A DNA stretch of 64,000 nt from Saprospiraceae bacterium (GCA_016710115.1 JADJLN010000004.1:124001-188000), one strand, 5' to 3'. Counted from the stretch's first letter, positions 31,927-43,956 are shown. Numbers and translations: made by a program. The notes: generated by a model not told the origin, from the letters alone.

Positions 31927-34562
31927 ATGTTGACTGCCAAGGAGATACGTAACACGTTTTTACGCTTTTTTGAAGAACGTGGCCACCTGATCGTGCCATC
32001 AGCTCCGATCACCAATCGGCAGGATCCGACACTCATGTTCACGAATGCGGGCATGAATCAGTTCAAGGATTTTTTCTGGGCAACCAGGAACCGACACATC
32101 CGCGGATAGCCGATACCCAGAAATGTCTTCGCGTTTCAGGTAAACACAACGATCTGGAAGAAGTCGGTGTCGACTCCTATCACCACACCATGTTCGAAAT
32201 GTTGGGGAACTGGAGCTTTGGCGACTATTTCAAGGAAGAGGCCATCCAATGGGCATGGGAGCTCCTGACCAAAGCCTACGGGTTGGAAAAGGACAGACTC
32301 TATGTCACCATCTTCGAAGGCGATCCTGCCGAAGGATTGGAAGAAGATACTGAAGCCATCCAGCTGTGGACAAAGTGGATTGCCGAAGATCGTGTCCTGC
32401 GGGGAAATAAGAAAGACAACTTCTGGGAAATGGGCGATACCGGCCCATGCGGCCCCTGCTCCGAGATTCATGTCGATCTGCGTTCCGAATCCGATCGACA
32501 AACGGTCGACGCCCGCACACTCGTCAACCAGGATCATCCCCAGGTTGTCGAGATCTGGAACCTGGTCTTTATCCAGTTCAATCGCAAAGCGGATGGTTCG
32601 CTGGAATCCCTTCCTGCTCGTCATGTCGACACCGGTATGGGCTTCGAACGCTTGGTCATGGCGTTGCAAGCAAAGCAATCCAATTATGATACGGATGTCT
32701 TCAGCCCCCTCCTGCAAACCATATCCCGATTGGCAGGCATCCCATACACCAATCTATACGGTCATGATGCACCACGGTCGGATATGGCAATGCGGGTGAT
32801 CGCCGACCATGTTCGTGCAGTCAGTTTTACCATCGCCGATGGTGAATTGCCTTCCTCTAACGGAGCAGGATATGTCATCCGACGAATTCTTCGCCGGGCA
32901 GTCCGGTATGCCTATTCCTTTCTGGATATCAAGGAACCGGTCATGTACCAACTGGTGCCCGTCCTGGCCAACCAGTTAGGCGAGGTCTTTCCCGAGCTTG
33001 CAGCCCAGGAAGCGTTTGTGACCCGTGTGATTCTGGAGGAAGAAAAATCCTTCCTTCGGACATTGGAAGGAGGTCTGACACGGCTGGAGCAGATACCCCT
33101 CGAAGCTGGAATACTGGCAGGGGATATTGCATTCGAACTCTATGATACATTCGGTTTCCCCATCGATCTGACCAGACTGATTGCCAAAGAAAAAGGCTTC
33201 GTTGTCGATGAAACCGGCTTTGAAAACGCGTTGGCCGCCCAGAAACAACGGTCTCGTGCAGCTTCTGTGAAAACAACCGGTGACTGGGAGACTGTCCTTT
33301 CAGGCCCATCTGATGTCCAATTCGTCGGGTATGATGAACTGGAAGTGGAGGATGTCCGTATACTCAAATACCGTTCAGTTTCGGACCGGCAGGGCGATTA
33401 TTTCCAGGTGGTTCTGGATCGGACGCCATTTTACCCGGAAGGTGGAGGACAGGTTGGTGATACAGGCCTTCTGGTGGGTCACGAGGGGATGATCCGCGTG
33501 GAGGATTCGATTCGGGAGAATGATCTGATCATTCATCTGACCCGGCAATTGCCTTCGGATCCTTCCTTGCCTTTACGCGCTGTGGTGGATGAATCCCGTC
33601 GACGATTGACCGAAAACAATCACTCCGCAACACACCTCCTGCACGCCGCCTTGCGCCAGGTCCTCGGCGACCATGTCCAGCAGAAGGGATCCATGCTTAA
33701 CGACCAGTATCTCCGGTTTGACTTTGCCCATTTCCAAAAAGTCACTGACGAAGAACTCCTTCAGATCGAACGCATTGTGAATCGGAAGATCAGGGAAAAC
33801 ATCCATCTCGCAGAAGCCCGGCGATTGCCGATTGAAGAAGCAAAGGCGGCTGGAGCCATGATGCTTTTTGGTGAAAAATATGGCGACCATGTGCGGATGA
33901 TCACATTTGATCCCCATTACAGCCGCGAGTTGTGTGGCGGGTGCCATGTGCCGGAAACAGGCAGGATAGGCCTCTTCAAGATCACGTCAGAAACCGCAGT
34001 GGCTGCAGGTGTTCGCCGGATCGAAGCGTTGACTGCCGATGCCGCCGAATCCTTCGTGCACAGTCTGGAAACAGATCTGCAATCTGCAAGATCGCTGCTG
34101 AAAGCGCAGGGAAGTGTAGCAGATTCTGTTCATACCCTGCTGGAGGAAAACAGATTGCTGAAGAAACAGCTCGAGTCCCTCCAGGAGCAGCAGGCGATGG
34201 GGCTGAAGTCTGGTCTGAAGGATCAGGCAGTTCTCCGTGACGGGATCCATTATCTGGTCGCTACATTGCCGGTGGATGATCCAAAGGCGGTCAAGAATCT
34301 GGTCTTTCAACTGGAACAGGAATTATCTCCGGCTGTCATTGTCACAGGAAATATCCAGCACGACAAACCGATGTTATCCGTCATTATCAGCAAACAAATT
34401 GCCGATGCAGGTACCTGGCATGCCGGCCAGCTCATCCGGGAATGGGCCAAAGCGATCCAGGGGGGCGGTGGTGGCCAGCCGTTCTATGCTACGGCAGGTG
34501 GGAAAGATGCCAGCGGTCTCGACAACGCCTTGCAACTCGCTCGTACCCAACTGGGCCTGTAG
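31927..34562 (+). CDS. alaS: Alanine--tRNA ligase (frame interrupted once)
   Basis: Cytoplasmic enzyme charging tRNA-Ala, about 879 residues. The aminoacylation core is clear ([42 protein letters not shown]). The editing domain carries the zinc-binding [13 protein letters not shown] and CGGCHV. The C-terminal part ends with the oligomerisation and DHHA1 domain ([16 protein letters not shown]). One base is missing near 32076: FFWATRNRH should read [17 protein letters not shown]. The rest of the frame is intact. Start at 31927 ([15 protein letters not shown]). The promoter lies at 31705-31734. Confidence 0.96.
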
Positions 34563-34912
34563 ACCTTGTGCGTGCACTATCCGGTTGTTCAAAACACGGA
34601 TTCTTCGTGCAATAAATAAAATGGGCAAGGGCCTTATTGATCCAAAGGAAATGCCTTCTCTTAGAGTCGATCCAGGCTCCCATCCTGTTTTCTGCTGAAT
34701 GCTGAGAGGAATCCAGTTCTCCTCCAGGGAGCTAAAACAGCCGAATCGGCCATTGAACCGAACAGGGATATTCTCCTCATGACACAGCTGAAAATGGGAT
34801 ATACATGAAGCAGGAGGTTGTTTTCAATGGGCCTGGATCATCTGCCTGTCGTGGCACATCATCCCCGGTTTTGGTCAACAACCTCCTGCTCAATATTGTC
34901 CGTTTGGCCTGA
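34563..34912. other. Intergenic region with a long inverted repeat
   Basis: No gene was found. AGCAGGAGGTTGTT (34809-34822) and its exact reverse complement AACAACCTCCTGCT (34877-34890) flank 54 bases. This may be the transcription end of both alaS and the convergent T9SS gene, though the loop is long for a terminator. Confidence 0.6.
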
Positions 34913-37900
34913 TCAAGGTTGATAGATCATCGATCGATAGTAGATCCCACGAGGCGTTTTCAGTTTACAATAGTACAGGCCCGCCCCGGGCAATTGTAGA
35001 TTATCCAACTCCATTCGGTGACGACCAGCGGGCAGAAAATGCCTGGACACCTGGAGAACCTGACCATCGGTATGAATGATGGAAAGTTCCAATGGACCTT
35101 CTTCAGCCAGATCGATGGGGATCCAGGTTCTGTCCCGGAACGGATTGGGTTCGGGGTTGTACAGTGCGTCTTGGATCGGCAATGGATCTTGCGCATTGTG
35201 TTGCCATATCAATTTCAAGGGGATGGTCCGTTCTTCTCCATCATATGATTCTGCAGGATAACCGGTGGATGCCATCCATAGCCAGTTCTCATCTTCAATG
35301 GGTGATAACGCAGTGAATGTCAGATAGAACATCGGCTCCTCCTGAATGTCTATCGGGAAAAGGAGATTGTCCCAACTGATGCGGATTATTCCCGGTTCAG
35401 TGGCTGCCAGATGTTCAGGACCGAACGTGCTCAGAGCACCCCTCTGGAGGCCATCAAACGGGACGACAGATGGATCATAACCAAGTGCCATCTGGAAGCC
35501 ATGTGTCCCGCCCTGATCGTCCAACCGGAAGGGCAGGCGGATCTGGCTACCCGGTAAATAGTTGGATCGGGCAGACTGAATTTCGATGGCACGTCGTTCA
35601 GCATGGGGAAACAGCCCTCCGATGAGGCTCGACGACATATCCACATCGCCCGCTTTGATCCCTTTGAAAGTCAGATCAGAGAGATTCGACTGGACATTTT
35701 CCAGGTGATAGTATCCCCCCCAGAATCCGGCCGGGAAGCCCAGCGTATCTGGCTGGATCTCCATTTCAAATGGCATCATCCGCCAGTACCCGGCTTTGAA
35801 CCCGCTGATCTGATGCAGAATGGATTTACGCAGCGTGATCAGATCCGAGATGGATATCTCTTTTGATTGATTGACGTCTGCTGCCAATATCGATTCCATG
35901 GTGCCTATCGGTTTACTGCCAACCAGGTGGCCGGCAATGGCCAGGATGTCGGCCGTCGTCAATCCTTCCAGATCCCCCAAAACAGGATACGCTTTCACCG
36001 TCACATTGATCCCGGGTGGATAGACAGGTGACAGATATTCACCGTCGGCATTGGTGGTTGTCCAGTCGGAGTAAATGCCCAGCTTCAATTCGACGGGCAC
36101 CTTGTCGATAGGCGTACCATCCCATCGGACAACTTTTCCGGATAGCTGGACACCCCCATCGGTGATACTCTTTACACAAACATCACAATTGTTGAGAAAC
36201 AAGGTGTCGATACAGGTGGTCTGGTTACCTGCAGCATCCGTCGCCGTAATGGTGATCGGGATGTCTTGCAAAATGTCATCGCAATCAAACATGGTCTGCG
36301 AGACCATGAGACTGAGGGTTGAACAGACGTCATCGAGCGAGTCGATCATGTCAAACGCATTCAGAAGATAGGTTGAATCCGCGTCGATACAATCGATTAA
36401 TGGATGACACAGCAGGATGGGCGGCGTGTTGTCCCGTACGGAGATAGTCAGTTCACAAAAGGCGTCGTTGCAGGCATCTGAAATGGTAAACATGACCAGA
36501 TGCTCGCCAATCGGATACGTGCCACTGGCATCCGCTCCCTTGGTATTGCTAAACGGGGAGTTATTTGTCACCCGAATAAAATGGCCACATTCATCAAAGG
36601 CCACAACAGTGTCCAGTTGGACTTCAGCAGTACAGCTTTCATCTACAAAGACGGTAATGTCATCCGGGCAATCAATCGGAATTAACGGGATATCGTCGGT
36701 CAGGAACAGACGCTGAACGTACATCGTATCATAATCGGTACACCAGTCTTTGACCCGCCATTTCCGATAGAGAATATCACATCCCGGCATCGCGGCAACC
36801 GAATCCACAAAGCCGGCGGCAAGAAGAGCACAATCATCTGTAACATCCGGCTGACCGGTATTGACCGGGTCGAGAGGTGTCGCACAGTCTACACTGATAT
36901 CAGCCGGCCAGATAATCACCGGTGCCGTTGTATCGACCAGGGTCATGATCTGTGTACACTGGACAATGTTTCCACCTGCATCTTCAGCTGTAAAGACCCG
37001 GGTGATGGTGCCCACATGACAGGGGTCTATCTCCTCTATATCGACATAGGTCAGGGAGTCGAATGTGCAGTTATCAGTCGCAACAGCCAGGGGCGAGAGA
37101 TCAGGATAGAGTTGGTAAGCTACGCAGGACAGTACAGTGTCATTTGGACAGGTGAGGAAAGGCGGGAGCGTATCCAGGACGATCAGTGGTGCCATGCAAA
37201 AGGAAGCATTCCCCCAACAATCCTCGACCCGAAGGACGATCATTGTATCCACGCCGATGAACTCGCAATTCGTGATCAGGCTGTCCCTGAACAAGGAGTC
37301 CGGTTCACCCATAAATTTGATCTGACCCATGATCATCGTGCAGTTGTCCAGGCTACCTGCATCCACATCAGCCACAAAGATGGTATCGGAGCCTTGCCCA
37401 TTGAGAAAACTGAAGACGGGGTTATGACAGATCGCTTTTGGGGGCACGAGGTCCTTGACAACCAGATCGATTGTACAGGTCGCGCTGTTCAGACAAGCGT
37501 CTGTAGCGGTATAATGAACCTTGTATCCACCTTCTTTTATATTGGGGAAGGGGCCGTACCCATTCCCACCCCAGGAGGTCGACACGGAAAAGGTGATGGT
37601 TGGCGAGCAGGCATCCGTAGCCTGCGCAGTGTCGAGTGTGACAGTTGTTGTACAGACATTGTCATCTGTACTGATTGTGATGTTGGGCGGACAGGTGATC
37701 ACAGGCGGTACCTGATCGACGACTTCTATGACCTGATTCGCAGTCAGCATGTCACCGGTACAGCAATCCAGCGCAGTCCATGTCCGCGTGACGAACATAC
37801 CCCCCGGACAGGTAGCCGTGGTGTCATCCATGTAGGAGAAGAGGATTTTGCATAAAGGTGCTGTGGGCTCACCAAAGACTTCCGGTGTACCGGTGATCGA

Positions 37901-38594
37901 CGGATCCAGATCAGCTGTAGCACAATCCAGGGCGTTGGGTCCAAACAGACTGGAGGGGAAGGTGACATTGAAAAATGTGGCCCGACGAATATGGATGATC
38001 TGGGTACAGGTCGGACTGGTGTTCCCGCTGGCATCCGTGGCGATCCATCGGCGTTCGATCTGCTGGATGAATTGATTCGGGTCATCACAGGGTAGAGGCA
38101 ATATCGCCTCATAGGTCAGTAGGAGTTCCGGATCAGGGTCACAATTATCTGTCAGACTGATCGTGCCTGCATCCTGTGGTCCAGAAGGCTGTGTGCAAAG
38201 GATGGTTGCTCCTGTGCAGGTCAGCACAGGCGGGAGCTTATCCTGGATGAGCACCGCCCCAGCAATGGTTGCCGGTGGGGGTGTACGTGATCTTGAACGT
38301 CAGGTTGTTGCCCAATTGGGTGCAATCCACCAGATCGCCCAGTGGATTGTTGTCCGGATCAAAAAGTTGGCTGGTATAGTCTGGAAGACAGTTTGCCTGG
38401 ATATTCGCAAGACCGTTAACAGGCGTAAAATGACCCTGGCCTGAGGGGTCCAGTGAAAGCTGGGTTTGGCCCAGACATGTCATCGGGCACTGTGCTTGAA
38501 GGTGTTGCGGTGACCAGCCGAACAGGGTTCCAAGGGCAATAGATGTGATCACGACCCATGGGGACGCTGACCACCGGGAGGAGTGGTGTTTCAT
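34913..38594 (-). CDS. T9SS surface protein with HYR, dockerin-like and cohesin-like modules (frame interrupted once)
   Basis: About 1,226 residues when joined near 38262. Order: signal peptide (VVITSIALGTLFGWSPQHLQAQ); an N-terminal CPMTCLGQTQLSLDPSG module; a series of HYR-like modules (DKLPPVLTCTG, DTTAPVIIWPADISVDC, PIDCPDDITVFVD); a dockerin-like pair (GLTTADILAIAGHLVG and SISDLITLRKSIL around AADVN); a cohesin-like module (HGFQMALGYDPSVVPFDG); and a type A sorting domain (NPEPNPFRDRTWIPIDL to RSMIYQP). The architecture repeats that of the giant protein at 19-26 kb, but with ordinary codon use. It is predicted to be displayed on the cell surface through T9SS. Function beyond adhesion is unknown. 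Confidence 0.88.
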
Positions 38595-38770
38595 ACCTCG
38601 TTCTGTATTAGCCGGCTCCGAATTGCCCTTGGAAAGAAATGTGGACTCCGGCTAATGGATGATAAATTCTTCGCATATGTTCGATGCAAATTCTTTGCCA
38701 ATTCCAATGCCCCTGTGAATCATCCCCGGTAAGACGCTGTGGATTGGTCGAATCAGTCTATTTTTGTCGC

Positions 38771-39067
38771 ATGGATACAATTCTGATCTGGCTGGTCATC
38801 GGGCTCTTTGTAGCCATGCTGTTTTTGCAATTCTACTTTCGGATGAAGGTGCTCAAGGTGTATCGTGTCCTGGTTAATCATCGGGTCCAGTTTCAGACAG
38901 GCGATCTTTTCCGGAAAGAACGGCTGGACATTGTGAAGGAGAGATACCCGCAGCGAGCCGGAGATATCCAGTTATTTGCAGACCACCTCAGGTATTCGAT
39001 TCGCATGGCGAGCCTATTGATCCTGCTGATCACCTGTTTTGGCGCCATATTGATGTACTTTCGCTAA
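38771..39067 (+). CDS. Small membrane protein of unknown function
   Basis: A 98-residue protein with an N-terminal membrane helix (TILIWLVIGLFVAMLFLQFYF), a charged middle (LFRKERLDIVKERYPQ) and a C-terminal helix (MASLLILLITCFGAILMYF), so both ends are probably in the inner membrane. I do not recognise a family. Start at 38771; a TATTTTTG element at 38759-38766 lies directly before it, but its distance would leave almost no leader. The oxidoreductase gene follows after 47 bases on the same strand. Confidence 0.65.
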   Translation: MDTILIWLVIGLFVAMLFLQFYFRMKVLKVYRVLVNHRVQFQTGDLFRKERLDIVKERYPQRAGDIQLFADHLRYSIRMASLLILLITCFGAILMYFR

Positions 39068-39114
39068 TCGTTTTTGCGAGCAGACATCCTTTTGACTCAG
39101 GAAAAGATCGACCT

Positions 39115-40089
39115 ATGCGTTACGGAGTATTTGGCGCCGGCCATCTCGGAAAGATCCATATCAAATGTATCCAGGAATCCGAATCACTCGAACTTGTCGG
39201 CTTCTATGATCCGGATCCGGTAGCGTCAGCAAAAGTCAGCGAGGCACAGGGTGTCAAGGCCTATCCGGATCCGGAATCATTGATCCAGGACTGCGACCTG
39301 ATCGATATTGTCACTCCGACGATTACTCACTACCAGTTGGCCACCCTGGCGCTGCAGTCGGGGAAACATGTCTTTATCGAAAAACCGGTTACCCATACGG
39401 TAGAAGAGGCGGTTGCCTTAATTGCACTGAGAGACCGGATGAACCTGTCCGTCCAGGTAGGACATGTCGAACGCTTCAATCCCGCTTTCCTGGCTCTCGG
39501 CCAACGTGAGATTAACCCGATGTTTGTTGAGGGGCACCGATTGGCGACATTCAACCCACGGGGAACAGATGTGTCAGTCGTCCTGGATCTGATGATCCAT
39601 GACCTGGATATCCTGCTGACCCTCGTGCCTTCTCCGGTTGCCGCGATCAGTGCAAACGGCGTTGCTGTCGTAAGCGATACACCGGACATATGCAATGCGA
39701 GAATCACCTTTGAAAATGGATGTGTCGCAAATCTGACAGCGAGCCGGATTTCACTGAAGCAGATGAGGAAAATGCGGATTTTTCAGCGTGACGCTTACAT
39801 ATCACTCGATTTCCTGGATCGGAAGTCTTCCTTGCTGCGTTTATATCATGAGAACCCGGGGCCCGGTCTTCCAGCAATGGAGTTGGAGACGCCCAAGGGA
39901 AACAAATGGATTTCCATGGAGACGCCAACCATGGAGCCCGTCAATGCGATTCGGATGGCATTGGAGACCTTTGCGGAAAGTATCCGAAGAGGGATACCTT
40001 CACCTGTGACTCTCGAAGACGGACTGGAAGCGTTGCGCGTCGCCTATCTGATTCTGGACCAAATTGAGAAGACTACCGTGTATGCCTGA
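39115..40089 (+). CDS. Gfo/Idh/MocA-family oxidoreductase
   Basis: An NAD(P)-dependent dehydrogenase-like protein of 324 residues. The Rossmann fold is seen in MRYGVFGAGHLGKIHIKC. The family EKP motif is in HVFIEKPVTHT, and the catalytic-site region includes GHVERFNPAFLAL and DLMIHDLDILL. Such proteins act on sugars or sugar-derived substrates; the exact substrate cannot be told. The gene is intact and overlaps the start of the lipoprotein gene (ATG 40082, TGA 40087-40089). A sugar transferase follows, so a role in surface polysaccharide or lipid A-related metabolism is plausible. Confidence 0.88.
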   Translation: MRYGVFGAGHLGKIHIKCIQESESLELVGFYDPDPVASAKVSEAQGVKAYPDPESLIQDCDLIDIVTPTITHYQLATLALQSGKHVFIEKPVTHTVEEAVALIALRDRMNLSVQVGHVERFNPAFLALGQREINPMFVEGHRLATFNPRGTDVSVVLDLMIHDLDILLTLVPSPVAAISANGVAVVSDTPDICNARITFENGCVANLTASRISLKQMRKMRIFQRDAYISLDFLDRKSSLLRLYHENPGPGLPAMELETPKGNKWISMETPTMEPVNAIRMALETFAESIRRGIPSPVTLEDGLEALRVAYLILDQIEKTTVYA

Positions 40090-40925
40090 TCGCCTCATCC
40101 TTGCCAGTTTTTTTACCATCGGGTGGATCCTGATGATGTCCTGCAACAAGGAAGAACCGGTGCCCGCCTGGGTCATTATACCGGAATATCAGGTGATGAC
40201 AACTCCGGATCAGGGGACGGCTTTACAAAAGTTTACGGAAGTGTATGCGTATACGACCTCCAGTTTTTTAGGTGTTTTCCTATTCCGGGCAAGATCCCTG
40301 TCCTCGAATATGGTCCTGTGCAGCTTGAACTTTTCCGGGTATTCGAGCCAATGGTATAAAATCCACACCGGATATCTATGGCTTTTTTACCCGTACAAAA
40401 CACAATCTGGATCTTGAGTCAGGTAAGGCAGATACCCTCGTCCCGGTATATACCTATGATCCGCAAGCCAAGATCCGAATGGTGGAGAATTTTGACAGCT
40501 CGATCAAATGGTTCACCACGCAGATTGCCGGGAATCCGCTCGGGTTGACCTCCGGTTCTGAATTTGAAGGGAGAGCAGGCACTTTTACCGTGGATGAAGC
40601 AGAGCCGATCTTTGAAGTGGCAACTCCAGCTTTTACGGATATCCCGCTGAACAATACCCCGATCTATCTCGAAATGCACTACAAGACGGAAATTCCATTC
40701 CTGATCGGATTGGAAGGAAGCAGTCCGTCAGTACCCAATGCCAAACAGTACATCGCGGGTGTCAATGCGAAAGAAGAGTGGAACAAGATCTATTTCAGTC
40801 TGACGGATGCCTTCAACCTGTCCGATCTCGACAGCTACAAGGTGGTTATTCGGGCCGATCTGCCTTTGAATGGCGTTGACTCTGCCCGGGTGTGGATCGA
40901 TAATATCAAACTGATCCATCAATGA
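40082..40925 (+). CDS. Lipoprotein of unknown function (frame interrupted)
   Basis: About 280 residues. The signal peptide ends in a lipobox (IGWILMMSCNKEE). The C-terminal 150 residues (from RMVENFDSSIKWF to ARVWIDNIKLIHQ) look like a beta-rich, jelly-roll-type domain, judging from the FTTQIAGNPLG and IYLEMHYKTEIPFLIG segments; no family is certain. Several indels lie between 40210 and 40430, where the middle of the protein moves through all three frames. It overlaps the genes on both sides by a few bases (ATGA at 40922), so it belongs to the oxidoreductase-sugar transferase operon. Confidence 0.75.
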
Positions 40926-42347
40926 TCCAGAGTCGGTTACGGCGACAGGCATTGATTGTCTATTTCATTGCTGATCTGATCACGGCGATCGTCGGCTGGT
41001 TGGGATTCTATCTTGTCCGCAAGTGGACAGAAACAGAAGTCAGTTTACAAGACATAATCCAGGACCCGAACCTCTTCCTGGGCGTCATTATTGTCCCCGC
41101 AGGGTGGATCCTGCTCTATGCGATTTTTGATGAATACCGGGACATCTACAGGAAAAGCCGTCTAGCGACACTGACTAAAACCTTTTTCCTGACTTTGATC
41201 GGTTCCCTGATCCTGTTCTTTACCCTGATCCTGGACGATGTTGTTCGCGATTTCCGGACCTACTACAGTTCGTTTTATACCCTGTTTATTCTTCATTTCC
41301 TGTTGTTTGGCGTCGTTCGGATGATCCTCCTGACCAGGGCAAGCCGGAAGCTGAAAGCCGGCCTTGTCACTTTCAATACCCTGATTATCGGAGGCAACCA
41401 GAACGCCGTTGAACTCTATCAGGAGATTTACAGCAGGGAGAAAAGTCTGGGATACAAGTTTATCGGATTTGTCGATACCAATGGTCAAAGCACGAATGAT
41501 CTGGAGGCATTTCTGCCCAAGCAGGGTGGGATCGATGAATTGGCGACAATTATCGAACGCGAGAATATCGAAGAAGCGATTGTGGCTATCGAAACCTCCG
41601 AACATGCCAAACTGAGCAAGATACTCAACATCCTTTTCGATTTTGACGACCGCCTGCTGGTCAAGATTATTCCCGATATGTATGACATCATGCTCGGTAC
41701 GGTAAAGATGAATCATGTGTACGGAGCAGTGCTGATTGAGATCAAACGCGAATTGATGGCTCGCTGGCAACGATTGGCCAAACGGATTATGGATATCGTC
41801 GTCGGCGCAGTCATGATGGTCTTTTTCCTTCCCCTCATGGTCTATATCGCGATCCGTGTCCGGCTGTCCAGTCCGGGACCTGTCTTTTTTGCCCAGGAAC
41901 GGATCGGGCTTAACGGACATCCGTTCAACATTCTCAAATTCCGCTCGATGTATGTCGATGCCGAAGAAAGTGGGCCTCAGCTCAGTCGGGAAGGAGATGA
42001 CCGGTGTACCCGATGGGGAGCGGTTATGCGCAAATGGCGGCTGGATGAATTGCCCCAGTTCTGGAATGTCCTTCGAGGTGATATGTCCCTGGTCGGGCCT
42101 CGGCCTGAGCGGAAATATTATATCGATCTGATCAGTGCCCATGCACCCCATTACAAGCAGTTGCTCAAGGTTCGTCCGGGAATCACCAGTTGGGGGGCAG
42201 GTGAAATACGGGTATGCGTCCACTGTCGATGAAATGTTGCAGCGGTTGAAATTCGACATTCTGTACATTGAAAATATGAGTCTGGCCCTGGATTTCAAGA
42301 TCCTGTTCTACACGATATTGGTTCTCCTGCAAGGAAAGGGGAAGTAG
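40922..42347 (+). CDS. Polyprenyl-phosphate sugar-1-phosphate transferase (frame interrupted once)
   Basis: About 475 residues. The N-terminal half has four or five membrane helices and a CoA-binding-like Rossmann segment (GLVTFNTLIIGGNQNAVELY). The C-terminal bacterial sugar transferase domain starts after another helix (MDIVVGAVMMVFFLPLMVYI) and shows GPVFFAQERIGLNGHPF, KFRSMYVDAE, KWRLDELPQFWNVL, GDMSLVGPRPE and VRPGITSWG. In the family this enzyme loads the first sugar phosphate on undecaprenyl phosphate for exopolysaccharide or O-antigen. One indel near 42200 shifts the end, which should continue QVKYGYASTVDEMLQRLK. The start overlaps the preceding stop. Confidence 0.92.
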
Positions 42348-42670
42348 GGGGGAGTTTGGAGGGGAGGAGTTTGGAGTCGAGGAGAAATTGGGCCTTCCCC
42401 AATTCCGGGTGCTCTCTGGCGGTCCGGATCAAAACATGTTGCAGAGCGCTATCGTCCAGACGCAAAGGCTTTTAGGCATGACTGTCGGCTGAATGCTTAT
42501 TTGTTAATTCATAGCTTTTGAAGCCCCAGAGGGGCGTAATACCCCGAGGCTGGGTAGTAGCACAACCTGTTTGAACCCTGAAGGGGTTGAAGAACTGCCC
42601 AATCCCGAACGAAATCCATTTTTACATACCATCCACCAACTAGATGGCTCCTGACCTGTCACCCATTTTT
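42348..42670. repeat. Intergenic repeats: purine run and GCCCC..GGGGC element
   Basis: A purine-rich stretch with repeated GGAGTTTGGA lies at about 42345-42390. At 42521-42592 there is an element with GCCCCAGAGGGGC, ACCCCGAGGCTGGGTAGTAGC and AACCCTGAAGGGGTT, each nearly palindromic. I recall similar elements as dispersed repeats in Bacteroidota genomes, but no second copy is in this window. No gene is visible. Confidence 0.5.
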
Positions 42671-42680
42671 AGAATAATAA

Positions 42681-42714
42681 AACGCTCCCCAGGAAACCCG
42701 AGGAGCGTTTTTTT
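42681..42714. terminator. Bidirectional terminator before the thiolase gene end
   Basis: AACGCTCC (42681-42688) pairs with GGAGCGTT (42702-42709). A T run follows on the plus strand, and an A-rich stretch precedes it, so it can serve both the sugar transferase operon and the minus-strand thiolase gene. Confidence 0.8.
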
Positions 42715-42740
42715 ACTGTAAAGAATTCAGGCCGCTACTA

Positions 42741-43919
42741 CTAGAGCCGTTCGATGATCATGGCTGAAGCTCCGCCACCACCATTGCATATCGCGGCCAT
42801 GCCATAACGCCCGTTCTGATGATGAAGGACATTGTTCAACGTGGTCAGGATACGTGCACCAGAGGCTCCCAGCGGATGTCCGAGAGAAACGGCACCACCA
42901 AGGACATTGACCTTGTCCAGTTCAATCCCCATGGCTTGATTGAAAGCCAGAACGACAACCGAGAAGGCTTCGTTGACTTCAAAAAAATCCATGTCCGACA
43001 AGGACAGGCCGGCACGTTTCAAGGCGATCGGGGCAGCCAGGGCTGGCGCGGTGGTAAACCACTCCGGCTCGTGAGACGCATCCGCAAAGGAAACGATCCG
43101 GGCAACCGGAGTCAGATTGTGTTCCTTGACGGCTTTCGCACTGGCGAGCACAAGCGCTGATGCGCCATCATTGATCGTCGATGCGTTGGCAGCAGTGACA
43201 CTTCCATCCTTCGTGAATACAGCACGCAACTGAGGGATCTTGTCAAATAGCACATTGCGAAATTCTTCATCTTCCGTCATCAGGACAGGATCTCCCTTGC
43301 GTTGCGGGATGGCAACAGGGACGATTTCTTTCTGGAAAACGCCCTTTTCTGTGTTTTCTGCGGAAAGGGTATAGGACCGGATCGCATACGCATCCTGCTC
43401 CTCCCGGCTGATATTGAATTTCGCTGCCGTGGCATCTGCACAGACACCCATGGCATTGTGATTGTAGGCGTCCTTCAATCCGTCGCGCTCAAGTCCATCG
43501 ACAAATTCACCTCCACCATATTTGTACCCCCAGCGTGCTTTGGGCACGTAAAAGGGAATATTGGACATGCTTTCCATACCCCCTGTGACGACCAGATCCT
43601 GGAGTCCGAGCATGATGCCCTGGGCTCCCAGCATCGTCGCCTTCATTCCCGATGCACAGACTTTATTGACCAGGGTCGTCGGCACTGTATTGGGAATCCC
43701 CCCGCCAATCGATGCCTGCTTGGCCGGAGCCTGACCAAGATTGGCGGAGATCACGTTACCCATCAGTACTTCCTGGATGCTGGATGGATCGACTCCTGCG
43801 CGCTCCAGTGCTCCGGCTATGGCTTTGGCGCCCAACTGAGTCGCCGTGAATTCTGCCAGCTTTCCGCCAAAACTCCCGATCGGAGTTCGGACAGCAGAAA
43901 CGATAAATACCTCATTCAT
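42741..43919 (-). CDS. Acetyl-CoA C-acetyltransferase (thiolase)
   Basis: A 392-residue thiolase II-type enzyme that joins two acetyl-CoA to acetoacetyl-CoA or runs the reverse thiolysis. The nucleophilic Cys88 lies in VNKVCASGMKA, His348 in LGHPLGASGARI, and Cys378 in ICNGGGGASA. The family marker NEAFSVVVLAFNQAM is present. The start at 43919 (MNEVFIVSAVRTPIG) is the only one consistent with the family. The frame is intact. A -7 element lies upstream at 43957-43964, and recN diverges on the other side. Confidence 0.95.
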   Translation of the reverse strand: MNEVFIVSAVRTPIGSFGGKLAEFTATQLGAKAIAGALERAGVDPSSIQEVLMGNVISANLGQAPAKQASIGGGIPNTVPTTLVNKVCASGMKATMLGAQGIMLGLQDLVVTGGMESMSNIPFYVPKARWGYKYGGGEFVDGLERDGLKDAYNHNAMGVCADATAAKFNISREEQDAYAIRSYTLSAENTEKGVFQKEIVPVAIPQRKGDPVLMTEDEEFRNVLFDKIPQLRAVFTKDGSVTAANASTINDGASALVLASAKAVKEHNLTPVARIVSFADASHEPEWFTTAPALAAPIALKRAGLSLSDMDFFEVNEAFSVVVLAFNQAMGIELDKVNVLGGAVSLGHPLGASGARILTTLNNVLHHQNGRYGMAAICNGGGGASAMIIERL

Positions 43920-43956
43920 ATATTCTAGCTTTTGGTTGTTCAAAGATGATGAGCCA

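Noticed and set aside
19056..38594. Cellulosome scaffold
   Set aside because: Dockerin-like and cohesin-like modules occur, but there are no carbohydrate-active enzyme domains or tandem cohesin arrays.
41162..42298. 378-residue frame opposite the sugar transferase gene
   Set aside because: The sense strand encodes a clear transferase; the antisense product has no recognisable motifs.
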